64,000 bases of DNA from Raphanus sativus. Lineage: Eukaryota > Streptophyta > Magnoliopsida > Brassicales > Brassicaceae. A program made the position numbers and the translations under genes. The notes beneath the pieces are model-generated. The model worked only from the letters and a program-made list of their open reading frames with translations. It was not told the DNA's origin and searched no databases. The stretch is taken from positions 18,206,293 to 18,270,292 of the forward strand of contig NC_079514.1 of NCBI RefSeq assembly GCF_000801105.2. The letters are read 5' to 3'. Shown piece by piece: positions 11,496 through 23,324 of the stretch (positions are counted from its first letter, which is position 1; the number at the start of each line of letters is the position of its first letter).

Positions 11496-11555
11496 TATAC
11501 ATAAAATTCGTTGTATTGTAAAAATTTGCTTTAGGGGTTACTTAGGTCTTAATGG

Positions 11556-11561
<6 letters not shown>

Positions 11562-11617
<56 letters not shown>
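11562..11617. repeat. (TA)n microsatellite
   Basis: About 56 bp of alternating A and T without interruption. Confidence 0.9.
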
Positions 11618-11620
<3 letters not shown>

Positions 11621-13288
11621 CAAGTGATCGAATCAAGACAGAGATAAGTAGAACTAATTAAAAATAGTATTCAAACAAAAAATTTAAAATATAAATTTAG
11701 TTGTCCTTCAGAAAACTGTGATTTTATGTTGGTTACTAGATTCTTGATTCGTCATTTGAAAGGGATATATATATTTTTAAAAAACTTATTTTAAATTTTT
11801 TATGTCAAAAAAAAAACTTATTTAATTTTTCTAATTTTTATGCTTATATTTTTTGTAATTATTTGTGTTTTTTCTTTGTAATCATATTTATATATAACTA
11901 AATGTGATTACAAGATATATTTAGATAATCATTTAAATAAATTTATAAAATAATTTGAACATAACTTTTTATCAACGTTATGATCTAATTTTAATAGTAT
12001 TAATATATCAAAAAGCTGTCATTGTAGTCAAAATATCAAATTACGAAAAGAAATCATGCACGTTAAGAAAATAGAAAATATTAATAACTAGGTGATTTTC
12101 TGCACTATGTGCAAAAAATATTTTTTTTTTAAATTTAAACTAAAATTAAAACTAACTTTTAGTGGATTTACTAATTTAGAAGCTTAATTAACCTTATATT
12201 TACGTTCGACAATATATTTAAATATAATTTTAATATATACAAAAATGTTTTTATATTATAATCTTCTATGTTTTGGTGTTTTAAAAATTAACTAAAATAA
12301 ATATTTATACAATGTTTATCTTTAATATAATAATTTGGATTATTGTAATATTTTAAAAGTTTGCCAAAATATCTAAAATGAATTATTCATGTTACTACTT
12401 TGCTACACACTTAGAAGAGTTCAGACGCAATAAGATTTCTTTCCTACCTTCAAAATCTAACATATTTCGAGAGTTCACAATTTAGTGGCGAATAAGCTTG
12501 TACGCGGTTCTAAGTGTTCCCCTTTTGCTATGTTTTATGTCGATTCTTTGCCACCGGCTTGGTTCTATGAAACGGTAGAACATATATGATAGCTTAGTTT
12601 CTTTTGTTGTAAAAAAAAGAATTATCCATGTTACTATAAAATATAATCTTAATATCACATACTAATATTTAACTGCAATACTATATTTTTAAAAGAATAC
12701 GGTAATAAACTTTTAAAAAATAATATTTTTCTTTAAAATATATTTTTGTCAAGATAGATTAATTTTTGAAATTGTAAACCACATTGCAGAAATTTTTATT
12801 TACAAGATTTAAAACATTATAAATGCTAGAATATAGAGCACTTGTTTTATTTACGTATATAAAATAATTTAGTTATTAGATAAATAATTTAAGAATGAAA
12901 TACTTTCTTATAATTTTACCATAGTTAGATATATTTTAATTATAAGTATTAAATATATGTAAAATACTAGAAATAATAAATAAATTTAGTTGATTTTTAA
13001 TTAACTTGTTCAAAATGTAAGTTTAATATTAGCTCCCTGTCGAATTTTAATTATTTTTTTTATATTTTTTAACTATGGGAATAATTATACTCTCAATATT
13101 TTAATATGGTAATATGTATATACTTAATATTTTATATTTGAATTTCTTTAATTTAATTTTGTGTAATAAATGTGTTAAACCATGTTATAATTATGTAGGA
13201 TTCATGTCATCTTATAAGCGAATCATGTCATTTTTATTTTTTGCTAGAATGTTTGTGGTGATAACATGTAAGAAAATTACTTAGTAAA
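11618..13288. other. AT-rich intergenic DNA, no gene seen
   Basis: Very AT-rich, many short homopolymers, no plausible coding frame. The segment near 12410-12610 is less AT-rich and may be a transposon remnant, but I cannot assign it. Confidence 0.55.
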
Positions 13289-13290
13289 TA

Positions 13291-13529
13291 CTCCCTCAGT
13301 TTCATATTATTTGTTGTTCTAGTTTATGCATACAAATTAAGAAAACATTTAATTTTACATATTTTTAAAATAAAAACACTATTACCAATACATCTAACCA
13401 TATATCAACCAATAGAAAAATAGAGTAGAGAATATTTTCAATAAATTTTGTATAGAAAACCGAAAATGACACTTATTTTAAAACGAAAAATTCTACTCTA
13501 AAATGACAAATAATTCGAAACGGAGTGAG
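13291..13529. mobile_element. Stowaway-type MITE, 239 bp, TSD TA
   Basis: The left end is CTCCCTCAGTTTCATATTAT. The right end, reverse-complemented, is CTCACTCCGTTTCGAATTAT. The inverted repeats continue for about 30 bp with mismatches. TA dinucleotides flank both ends (13289-13290, 13530-13531). The CTCCCTCCGTT terminus and TA duplication are hallmarks of Stowaway elements (Tc1/mariner). Confidence 0.85.
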
Positions 13530-13756
13530 TAATGTATAGAGGATTAAGAAATATAGAATGACAATTCACCAAGCGAGCACACAGTTACAAATGCCAAATG
13601 CCCCACTAAGGAAAACAAGTGAAAGGACAAACGTAAATATTTACAAGTGAAAGGACAAAGGTAATATTTACAAAAAAAAAATATATTTACATATATTTGA
13701 TAAAATAAAAGAATGTATATTTATGCATGCGTAAAGGAAAGATATGATAAGTCTTA

Positions 13757-14410
13757 GGACAACTCTAACGAGAACGGTATAATTGCATTATACTGTCAAA
13801 TTTTGACTTTTCATCTCCAATGAGACGGTATAAGCAACGCCATTATAGTGTTTTGGTGATTTTTGATACAGTGTCACACTAAATATAGTGTGGTACTGTA
13901 GCGACGGAATAATTTTTTTTATTTGCTTTTATTGTTTAAATAACATAATTCACTATATTTACCTTTACAAAATAGCAAATAAAACTGATATGTAATTATA
14001 ATATTAAATTTATTTTTAATAAATCTTAATGTGATTTATAAATTTTATTTAATATAAATTATTTATTAATAAAACATTTAAAATAGGATTAAAATACATA
14101 AAAGTTATTTAAAATACATAAAATTACCAAATAAACACCAACCAAACATAAAAAATGTATACAAAAAAATAGATTTCCAGAATTAAAAAAATTACATAAA
14201 TTTGAAAAAACTTGTATATGTTATAAAAATAATGTGTATTAAAATATTAAATAGTTAAGATAATCTTTTTTTAGTAATATAATATTAGAAAATATTATTT
14301 TTAGTGTGATATTTGGTGTTGTGGTTAGAGATAAAAAGAAATTTGATGCTAAAACTACATTAAAATGATGTAGTTTTAACACTAAAATAGTGTAGTGGTT
14401 GGAGATGGCC
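13757..14410. mobile_element. Harbinger-like MITE, 654 bp, TSD TTA
   Basis: Ends GGACAACTCTAACGA and, reverse-complemented, GGCCATCTCCAACCA are inverted repeats. TTA occurs at 13754-13756 and 14411-14413. The inner parts repeat a TATAGTGT / ACACTA motif near each end. No transposase is present. Confidence 0.65.
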
Positions 14411-14462
14411 TTAGAGATTCTGAAACCATAGCCTGCTTTTCGAACGTTTGCTAAGCTTCTAA

Positions 14463-14707
14463 GAGCATCTCCAACCCAACTCTATTTTTTCTTTAAAAAT
14501 AGAGTAAAAATGAATATGAAGTAAGAAATGCTCTAACCCAATTCTATATTCCACTCCATAATGAAATTTACTCTATAAATGGAGAAATCTATTTTTATTT
14601 GTTTATTACTCCATTATAGAGTGGAAAATGGAGTTGGATTGGAGTATTTTTACTTCATATTCACTCTATTTTAGAGTAAAATATGGAGTTTTATATTGGA
14701 GATGTTC
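14463..14707. mobile_element. Harbinger-like MITE, 245 bp, TSD TAA
   Basis: GAGCATCTCCAACCCAACTC at the left and TTGGAGATGTTC at the right, with TAA at 14460-14462 and 14708-14710. Length and interior closely resemble the element at 560-800, so they belong to one subfamily. Confidence 0.8.
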
Positions 14708-15101
14708 TAAGCCAAAAGTAAGCAAATAAAAAAGTAAAAGATGGAGAAGAAGAATGATTATATACATGGCAGGTCTTTAGACTGTCACGTGCCTAAAGAG
14801 TATTAGCACATCATGACGTGTTTTTATTCATTTTAATAAGAGATAATATTTTTTATGAAAATTAGTAAATCAGGTAAATTTTAAATTTGTAATTGATAAA
14901 ATAAGCAACATCAAATTTTAATTGGCAAAATTGGTAACTTTACATTTCAGCGTCTTTGTGAAATGTCTCATAAGGGTTATGATATATTTTTTATTTTCAT
15001 GTTTACCATTTTTCTTTAAAAATTGCAAATCAATAGAAAAACTAATCAAAAATGGAAATCAAAACTTATCCAATTAAACTTGCCTTGAATCTGATCACTT
15101 A

Positions 15102-15828
15102 GAGCATTTCCAATGTATTACTCAATTTTCTACTCCAAAATAAAGTAACTCTAAAATGGAGTAGGGTTTTGCTCCAATATATTACTCAATTTTCTACTCT
15201 AAAATTGAATATTTTTAATATTTTATGTTTTATATTTATTTTAAAATTAGTAATATCACCTTTTATTTTTACTATTTACAAAACAGTCTATTTTCACTTT
15301 GTAACATTTCTATTGAATACAATATTAACCACAATTAAATTTTTATTATATAATTAAAATTACTCAACAAGGTTTAAAAAGGAAATATTTAATACACTAA
15401 AAATTATATTACATTATTTAAACACAATAATACATCAACTTAAATCATTCATTAGAATTATTATAATTATTCACTACAAATCTTTTTTGTTTTATATTAT
15501 ATATTTTGCTGCATAAAATATTTCATTAGATGTCTGTTTATATAATTAATAAATATTAATAGTAAAATTTATAATATATATAGTAAAATAACATTATCAT
15601 ATTTATTTATAATAATAATTTATTAAAAACAAAAATACTTAAATGTGAAGGACCATTTTATAAATAAAAAAGTTCAACTCTATTTTGGAGTAATGAGTTG
15701 GATTACTCCATATTTGGAGTAATCATGTCTATTACTCCATTTTGAAGTGAGTTTTGAAGTGGGAATGGAGATGATTTTACTGCAAAATGAAGTTTGGAGT
15801 GAGTTTTGAAGTGGGGTTGGAGATGTTC
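15102..15828. mobile_element. Harbinger-like MITE, 727 bp, TSD TTA
   Basis: Left end GAGCATTTCCAATGTATTAC, right end GGTTGGAGATGTTC, TTA at 15099-15101 and 15829-15831. Subterminal blocks such as TTACTCAATTTTCTACTC are repeated inside each end. Only short chance ORFs occur. Confidence 0.75.
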
Positions 15829-16345
15829 TTAACATCTACAAAAACCCAAAATCTTTGAGTTTAGCATTTGGTAACTGGGCAAATTCAATACAGAGCATGT
15901 AACCCTAATTTGGTTTTTGATCCGAAACCATTCCATTTAATCATGAATGCAACCTCCTTCAACAATTTGACAATAGTTTTACGGCATCGTCGGAGTCTAG
16001 AATGGTTTCTCAATTGTGTAGTCAAATGGCTTTAAGGTGAGTGACTCGTTGTCAAATCGTCCTTACAAAACCTGCAAAATAAAAAAAACTGCTAAATTTC
16101 CACTGCGTTATGCATGTATATTCTGTCGAATAACCAAAATTTATGTACTTTTCTTTTGGAAACTGATTTACCTTTACTGTATTAGCTTGTTGTACCGCTT
16201 GATTCACATTGCCCTTGTTAACTAGTATGATATACTAAGAACAACTGAGAACGATGTCCGACTTAATAAGCATTACATTCTACTTAACAAGTATTTTTAT
16301 CCGATTTCGGCTAATTCGATTGCATATTCCAGCACCGAACTAGAA

Positions 16346-17060
16346 AAATCTGAAGAGATGTCTACTCATGCTCCTGAGTTTATTGAAACATCAGTTTCAA
16401 CAAACTCGTCGCTACTAGTAGCGACCATTCGTAAGCTATTGCTATCCAACTCGACCATGCATGAACATATATTCGAGAGCAACTATCATAGGCTCCCTGG
16501 TCAAATGTATGCAAGGCACGGCGGAATTGCAATGTTTGTTAGAAGTCAATCCGGTGCTTTGTTTCACTATCCAGTTGCTCGATGTTCAAACTCTGCTAAA
16601 TTCATACATTCTTTTCTTAGCCTTTAACTAGTTACCATTCGCAAATATGAACTTTGGTTTTTATTTGTTGATAATCTCCTACGATTTTTCTCTTCGTGAA
16701 TTGCAGACATAACCGGCTTAAAGTGTGAACCTTTTGTGTAAAAAGTACCGTCATTGGAAGATGGTACATCCGTTGGAATAATGTGGAGGCGACTGTTCGG
16801 AACTGATGATTTAGACGTCACAGTACACGAAGCTCTTGGGAAGCCTGAACAGCCAATGCTCCATGAATGGAAGCAAAGGCCACTGGCTCTCATTGCTTTT
16901 GTAGACGGTTTAGTTGTTTGTGGTAACAACCATCTTAAAGTAACCTCTTTGTACGTCGAAATGGTTGAAGACACCGCATTATTTATAGAATATCTTTGGG
17001 GAGGGAGTCATTCCTCTCCACTATGTCTAGATTGAAAACGCCTCCACCTGAAACATTGTA
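16346..17060 (+). pseudogene. DUF1985 / Ulp1-protease-type transposon gene relic
   Basis: Scattered frames on the plus strand spell a recognisable DUF1985 segment: GALFHYPVARCSNSAKFIHS, then (after a stop) LVTIRKYELWF, DITGLKCEPF, and finally FVDGLVVCGNN with YVEMVEDTALFIEYLWG. In intact relatives this domain precedes a Ulp1-like cysteine protease domain and is typical of Brassicaceae transposon genes, notably Mutator-like elements that carry Ulp1. Here stops and frameshifts break the frame and the protease part is absent. The first 50 residues (from about 16358) are not recognised. Confidence 0.6.
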
Positions 17061-19560
17061 TAATTATATTAGTAATATTTATTCATAATATAAAGAAAAA
17101 AATAAAAAATTTATAAATATTTTGATATATAAGCATTGTATAGTTTTCACGATTACGAAAATGTCTTCTCTAAGAAATTAACATACAATAACAAGCTGTA
17201 TAACTAAACTTTTATTACTAGTTACTATTAAAACTTGACTAGATGACGACGAGTATTTAAAAGTCAAGACAAATACGGAACAAATCCCCTAATTATTAAT
17301 CAAGAAGCATTTAAAAAAATTAACCTTTAAAGAGTAAACTAATTTCAATGTTGCCATTATGCATATGTGTCATCCTCACAATCCTTCTCGGCCATCATTT
17401 ACAATTATCCTTGATTTACTAAGGTTATTACATATAATGCCATTGGTATTTATACTAGGGTAAGATGACACATATGCATTGCTTCTGTTCGACATGCATA
17501 ATACATTAGGGGATTATATTCGACATAAATATATAGTGAAATTCTCCTCCGCTTAAAACGTGTATACATAACTTATACATTCATTCTTTTATATATTATT
17601 TTATATATTATATGTAAGAAATGCATATATGTATACATTTACATTTACATTTACATATACATTCTTTTATATATTCTTTTACTTATACATTCTCTTATAT
17701 ATGTATGCAATATGCAGTATGTAATATGTAAAAAAGTGAATATGAATACATTTACTTATACATTCTTTTATATATTCTTTTACTTATATATTCTTTTATA
17801 TTGCATATTCTTTTTTTCAACATCACGAATATAGAAACCATATAATATTATTGCATGTTTTAGAATATATGAAGCATATAAAATTATGAACCAAATTTAT
17901 AGTGATTTGACGGTGATTGTTCTTATTTGGCTCGAAATTATTGAAATTAGTTACCTTCGGTGCGTAACGGTTTAGGAGGAAATACACATGATCAATTCAA
18001 ATATTTGAATCAAATCCACTATACCATCGCCAAACAGTGAGTAAATTTGGGAGGTTGATTTGAAAAAATTGATTATTTGTATTATGACAACATATTATTT
18101 ATAGAAGTAAGTACCCACGTTTCGGAACCATTACTTACCATACACATTTGTATTATAATTAATTGTACACTAAAATATAAATATTATAATTTTATTATAT
18201 TATTGACTATAATATTTGACTTTCAAACACTATACTCACGTTTTACTTTGCCGCGTTTTGGTTCAAAATTTAACATAAGAACCGTAAATGATCATAAGTT
18301 CAAAACCAACATAAAAACAGTCAAATATTATAATCACTATCTATAAAATTCAAAAAATAGTCGTTACATATAGAAAGATTGGTTAGGTAAGGTACACATG
18401 AACACATACATGTACCAAACACTTAATTGTATAGAATTGATAATTTTGTCTTTACAAAGTATACACAATATATAATTTACTATGAAACTTATAAATTTAG
18501 AACATTTGGTATGAACCCAAGTAATAGTTTTAGAAAAAATTAGTTTCACCTTGCGCAAGGCGCAAGTCTTCACATTTAGCAAGGTGATCTCGATATCGAC
18601 TTTGATATGCTATAAATAACCGGGAAGACACATGAATATATTTATACACAACTGGCATATAGTGTATGTTTTATAAATTTATATAGACCTTTAATATTAT
18701 GCTCTTATACATTGTCCACGTTCATATTATGTGCCAATGTTTGACATGCATAAAAACGATTTATTTTTTTATATATTATACTAACAATGTATATAATCCT
18801 ATGTAAAATATTGTATGTAAAATATCAAAAAAATCACCGGAGAGGCATAGATGTATACATGACTTATAGACTCTTTTTTATATTACACGAACGACATATA
18901 TAATAGCTTATAAAACATACATCAAACAATGGCATTGTACGTTTAGTTTTATTTTCTTATAGTTTTAACTATTAGTAATTGTAACATTTTGGCCATATAT
19001 TCATAATTTTCCTTCAAATCAGTATTGTCTATGTTTTAGAATATATTATCATATACAAAATTAGGAACAAAATTTATATAAATTTGACGGTGATTGATAT
19101 TATTTAGATAAATCAGACACTGGGCGAAGGTAATTAATTAATTTCGAGCCAAATTATGCATATATGGCAGAAACTGAGTTAATGGTCAATCACTTACTAA
19201 ATTTAGGAGGTTAACACAATTGTTTTCAAAATTATGTCAACATATTATTTCTAAAATCAAAAAAATCATGGTCATTACAATTTTGTAACCATTACTTACC
19301 ACATAATTTTGTATTATTATTAATTGTATTTGACCGTGATATTTATTTCTTTACTAAATCATGAGAAGATGATATACAAAATTATAGACCGGCTGAATTT
19401 GTGAGACGTTAAAGAATGTTCATTATTTCTGTTTTTATATATTCAAACTATGAAAATGTTTTTGTTTCGTAATATTCATGGTTTCCAAAATTATGTTTTT
19501 ATGCAATCGCTATTATAGAATTATAATCGTCTATAATTATTGCTAATTAGTATCCTAACT
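17061..19560. other. AT-rich repeat-laden intergenic DNA
   Basis: No gene seen. It includes a perfect 16-bp inverted repeat (17359-17374 and 17464-17479), a low-complexity stretch at 17580-17820 with many TTTTATATATTC/TTTACTTATA units, and loosely similar blocks near 17880-18110 and 19040-19260 that share TTTGACGGTGATTG. Confidence 0.55.
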
Positions 19561-19575
19561 AGAATGTACTTTCCA

Positions 19576-20636
19576 GGAAAATGGAAGATACACGGTTAAA
19601 TCAGGTTACGATGTCGAAAGAATTTACCCAGATAAAAGAAAACCACCGATTATCTTTGGCCCTACGGTAGAAGTTTTGAAAGCTCAGTGTTGGCTGATGA
19701 GGTGCCCACCAAAAATGAAGCATTTTCTATGGCAGATTGTATCAGGGTGTATTGATGTCAGAAAGAATCTAAAAGCAAGAGGGTTGCAAGGGGATATTGG
19801 GTGTGATAGATGTGGGCATGCTGAGGAATCTCTAAACCATGTTTTTTTTTAGTGTCCTCCAGCTCGGCAGATATGGGCACTATCAAAGATACCAACAAAT
19901 CCAGATGCATTTCCTTCGGAAGCGCTATTTACTAATATAGACCATTTATTCTGGAGAGTTTTACCAAAGATGAATGATCATCAATTTGTTTGGATTTTAT
20001 GGTATATTTGGAAGGCACGGAACAACAAGATCTTTAGTAATCTGGATGTGGATCCACAAGATACTTTAAAATTGGCTGAAACGGAATCTACCATGTGGAC
20101 CGCGGCACAAGAATTAAATGTAAGAGGATCATTACCGCCACAAGTAATGCAACCTGTTACAATTCCAGGGAGATGGTGCTTTTTAGATGGTTCGTGGAAG
20201 GATAAGGATTCTTTTTCGGGATAAAGTTGGTATAGTACTCTAGAGTGCTTTCAGGGACTAATGGGGGCACGAAATGTCGGGCCAGTTTATCTCCCCTCCA
20301 CTCAGAGGTGGAGGCTTTGATTTGGGCAATGGAGTGTATGAAAAATCTACGACAGTTCCGGGTTACGTTTGCAACGGATTGTTCTCAGTTGGTGAAGATG
20401 GTTTCAGAACCAGAAGAGTGGCCGGCCTTTGCAAATTATCTGGAGGATATTAAGAGTCTACAAAGCAGTTTTCAGAGTTCACAAATCATTCATGTTCCAC
20501 GAACGGAGAATTTAAGGGCGGATCGTTTAGCACGTAGTGCCAGACAATAATCGTCTTTCGTCGTTCACATGGATGTGGAGCTCCCAGTTTGGTGTGCAGA
20601 GCCTATATGAGTCTGTGTGTTTGATGACAAAAAAAA
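19576..20636 (+). mobile_element. 5'-truncated LINE (non-LTR) copy with 15-bp TSD
   Basis: The block between two copies of AGAATGTACTTTCCA (19561-19575, 20637-20651) ends in a short poly(A). It encodes the 3' end of a plant L1-type LINE. First comes a reverse-transcriptase zinc-binding domain (LMRCPPKMKHFLWQIVSG, then CDRCGHAEESLNHVFF and a stop in place of a residue before CPPARQIW). An RNase H domain follows, from WCFLDGSWK to VPRTENLRADRLAR. Stops at about 19850 and 20222 and a frameshift disable it. 5' truncation, poly(A) and a 15-bp duplication show target-primed reverse transcription. Confidence 0.88.
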
Positions 20637-20745
20637 AGAATGTACTTTCCAAAAATATACAATAGAAACCACAATCAATCACGCAATATTTCTAACCACT
20701 ACGCTGTCATAATATTTATATTGTATGGAACAGTAAGAATGATTT

Positions 20746-21112
20746 TAGTTCAGTTACGGTTTTCAATTCGGTTCAGTTTGGTAGGATTTAAACAAATAAT
20801 AATTTGGTTTTCTTTCGGTTTTGATTTTCAAAAAAATGAAAATCGATAACGACCTAAAATAACCAGAAAACCGAACCGAAATTAACCGAAAAACCAAAAA
20901 TATCCGAATTTAACCAAATAGCCAAAATTAACCGAAAATATCCGAATTTTTAAAGAAAATTATACCGAAATTGGCTGAAAACCAATTATATCAGTTATTT
21001 TCTGGTATAAAATTGAAAACCGAAAATAACCAAAAACTAAACCGAAATTCAGTTTGGTTAATTTTGAAATTAATTTTTCAAAATTTTGGTTAACCGAAAA
21101 CCGAAATCGCAG
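20746..21112. repeat. AACCGAA-rich inverted repeat
   Basis: One side is rich in TTCGGTTT/TCGGTTT, the other in AACCGAAA/CCGAAATT, so the two sides can pair imperfectly. Such elements are common in Brassicaceae. No coding capacity and no clear target duplication. Confidence 0.5.
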
Positions 21113-21462
21113 GACTACTACACATTCTAATATTAATGTTGACTATATTTTATATAATCATTTTCACCCTGCACAAGGTGCGGGTCATATTTTTGTCCAA
21201 TCATAAATGCAAGTACAAGAAAAAAATGTACAGGTATTTAGTATATCATGTAACTAATATCAAGTAATAGAGTAAGTAGCGAGGCAAGTAACTAGTCAAA
21301 TATTAAAAATAATAGTGATACTTGATTTGATCTTGTAACTAATGAAAATTATTGATTTGTTATTTGTCTTGACAACTTCGAGTACTTGAATTTTCAAGAC
21401 GGATACGAGTTAAGTAGCGAGTTTAAGGCGAGTAACGAGTAATGATGTCCAACTCTAGGCAT

Positions 21463-21609
21463 GGGCACTTTATCCGATACTCGAATCCCCACCCGAACCC
21501 GATCCGAAAAATCCGAACAAAAATCCGAACGAATATTGAGTGAAGAGAGATTTGATACCTGAATTCGAACGGGTAATATCCAAACTCGAATGGATATTCG
21601 AAATTAACC

Positions 21610-21656
<47 letters not shown>

Positions 21657-22471
21657 ACCTTATATTTCTAGTTTAGTTCTCTCATTTAATTCAAAATATT
21701 TATATTAATGCTATACATAGTTTAAAATCAGATAATATACATATAATTATGGATTATCACTCACTTGAAAAACATGTCAAGTTTATTTTTTGTGCATTAA
21801 CAAAAATTATACTCAAATTTCAATACAATAACCAAATTAATGTTTTTTAGATTTAAATTTTATCTGAAATCCATTAATCATTTAATCTATTATCAACTAA
21901 AAACAGTTAAGAGAAAAAGACCAAGATAACACTAAACCAAATTTTGTCACAAAAATATCATCATAAGGAGGAAAATGACCAAAAGAAGTTTTATTGAAAA
22001 AAAAAAAGTTTTATTGAAATTTAAATATGCATTTATAACTCTTGGGTTAATTAATTTAAGACTTATGGTTTAGAGTTAAGGAGTGTGGTTTTAAGAATGT
22101 GTTTAAATATTTAAAAACAAAAAATAAATATTAAAATTTTCAAAACAAAAATGTGCTATTTTGGTCATTTTATTTTTGAGTGTTATTTTTGTACAAAAAC
22201 TTAAAAAGTGTTATTTGAGAGAATTACCTTTAAATTAAATGTATATTTTTAATACAAGAAGTTTGGAAAATGAAGAATTTGTGTCTTTTTCCTTTCAAAA
22301 TCTAAATATCCAAATCCAAACTAAAAATATATGAACCCGAACCAAAAATACTCGAATCCGATCCGAAGTATAAAATACTCTAATGGGTTCTATTTCTTAT
22401 ATCGAAATACCCGATCCAAATCCGAACGGGCATCCAAATTGGAACGGGCATCCACCGCTACCCAGCTCTAC
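21463..22471. repeat. Inverted-repeat element with CCCGAACCCGATCCGAA arms
   Basis: The left arm has GGCATGGGCAC followed by many CCGAA/CCGAAC words. The right arm carries the pattern again with ACGGGCATCCA before CCCAGCTCTA. The interior is AT-rich, with a (TA)n run at 21612-21653. Similar but decayed sequence lies at 50.06-50.61 kb. Transposon class is not determined. Confidence 0.5.
21612..21653. repeat. (TA)n microsatellite
   Basis: About 42 bp of TA dinucleotides inside the inverted-repeat element. Confidence 0.9.
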
Positions 22472-23175
22472 TGTAGACAGTAATTTCATTACAAAAATGA
22501 TTCAGTTAAAGAATGATAATTAGTCAGAATTACTAAGCGAATTAATTTGCGAGAAACTTTCGCATACCATTTTCCAAAGGTCGATGATAAATTTACTATA
22601 AACTAAAATCAGAGAAACTAGAGGTTTGATTTGTAAATTGCGTAAAATAAAAGTAAAGCGGTGGGTATGAGAAAATTACAAAGACGACAAAATCTGTTTG
22701 GAAAAAGCTAAACCCTTTAATCTGCAAATCCAACTCATTTTGGCTGCTAATAATTTTAGTAACTCTTTTCGTTAATACATTACTCGCTGTTTAGCACATG
22801 TACTATGTACATTTTCTAAACAAGTATAAGAAAAAACTAGAATAACTTCCTCGAATTATATATGAAGACTTTATATCTTTCGGCTAGTTACTAAAAAAAA
22901 TGAATAAATAATTTATATTTTCATGGAAGATGATATAGCTATATATATACAAATAACTAGTAACTGAAAATTACTCACAAACTAAATAATTGTTTGTCAA
23001 GTACATATATTATTAGACCAAATTCTCATCAGAAACGTTTTTTAGAGAATCACTCACAAAGTTAGCAATCATATTTGAAGAATTTGTTTATCTTCAGCTT
23101 GTTTAAAAATAAACACGCAAAATGAATAAGTAATAGGTTAATATTTGGAAAAAAAAAATAACTTGGAAAAAAAAA

Positions 23176-23183
23176 TATAAACA
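23176..23183 (+). promoter_or_regulatory. Candidate TATA box of the GALS2-like gene
   Basis: TATAAACA lies about 30 bp before a pyrimidine-rich stretch (CTTCTCCTTTTCTC) that is a likely transcription start zone, giving a leader of roughly 115 nt before the ATG at 23325. Confidence 0.45.
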
Positions 23184-23324
23184 AGAGACTCTTATTCATT
23201 ATCTGGTCACTTCTCCTTTTCTCTTTCTCTCTGTGCTCTGTCGCTTTACTTTCTCAAACGCTTCGTACGTTCTGATTCGTCTTCTTCTTCTTCTACTTCA
23301 TCAGTAGAAAGAAGAACCTCGAAA

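Noticed and set aside
17580..17820. CRISPR-like or satellite array
   Set aside because: Repeats of TTTTATATATTC are irregular, without unique spacers; simple low-complexity DNA in a plant genome.
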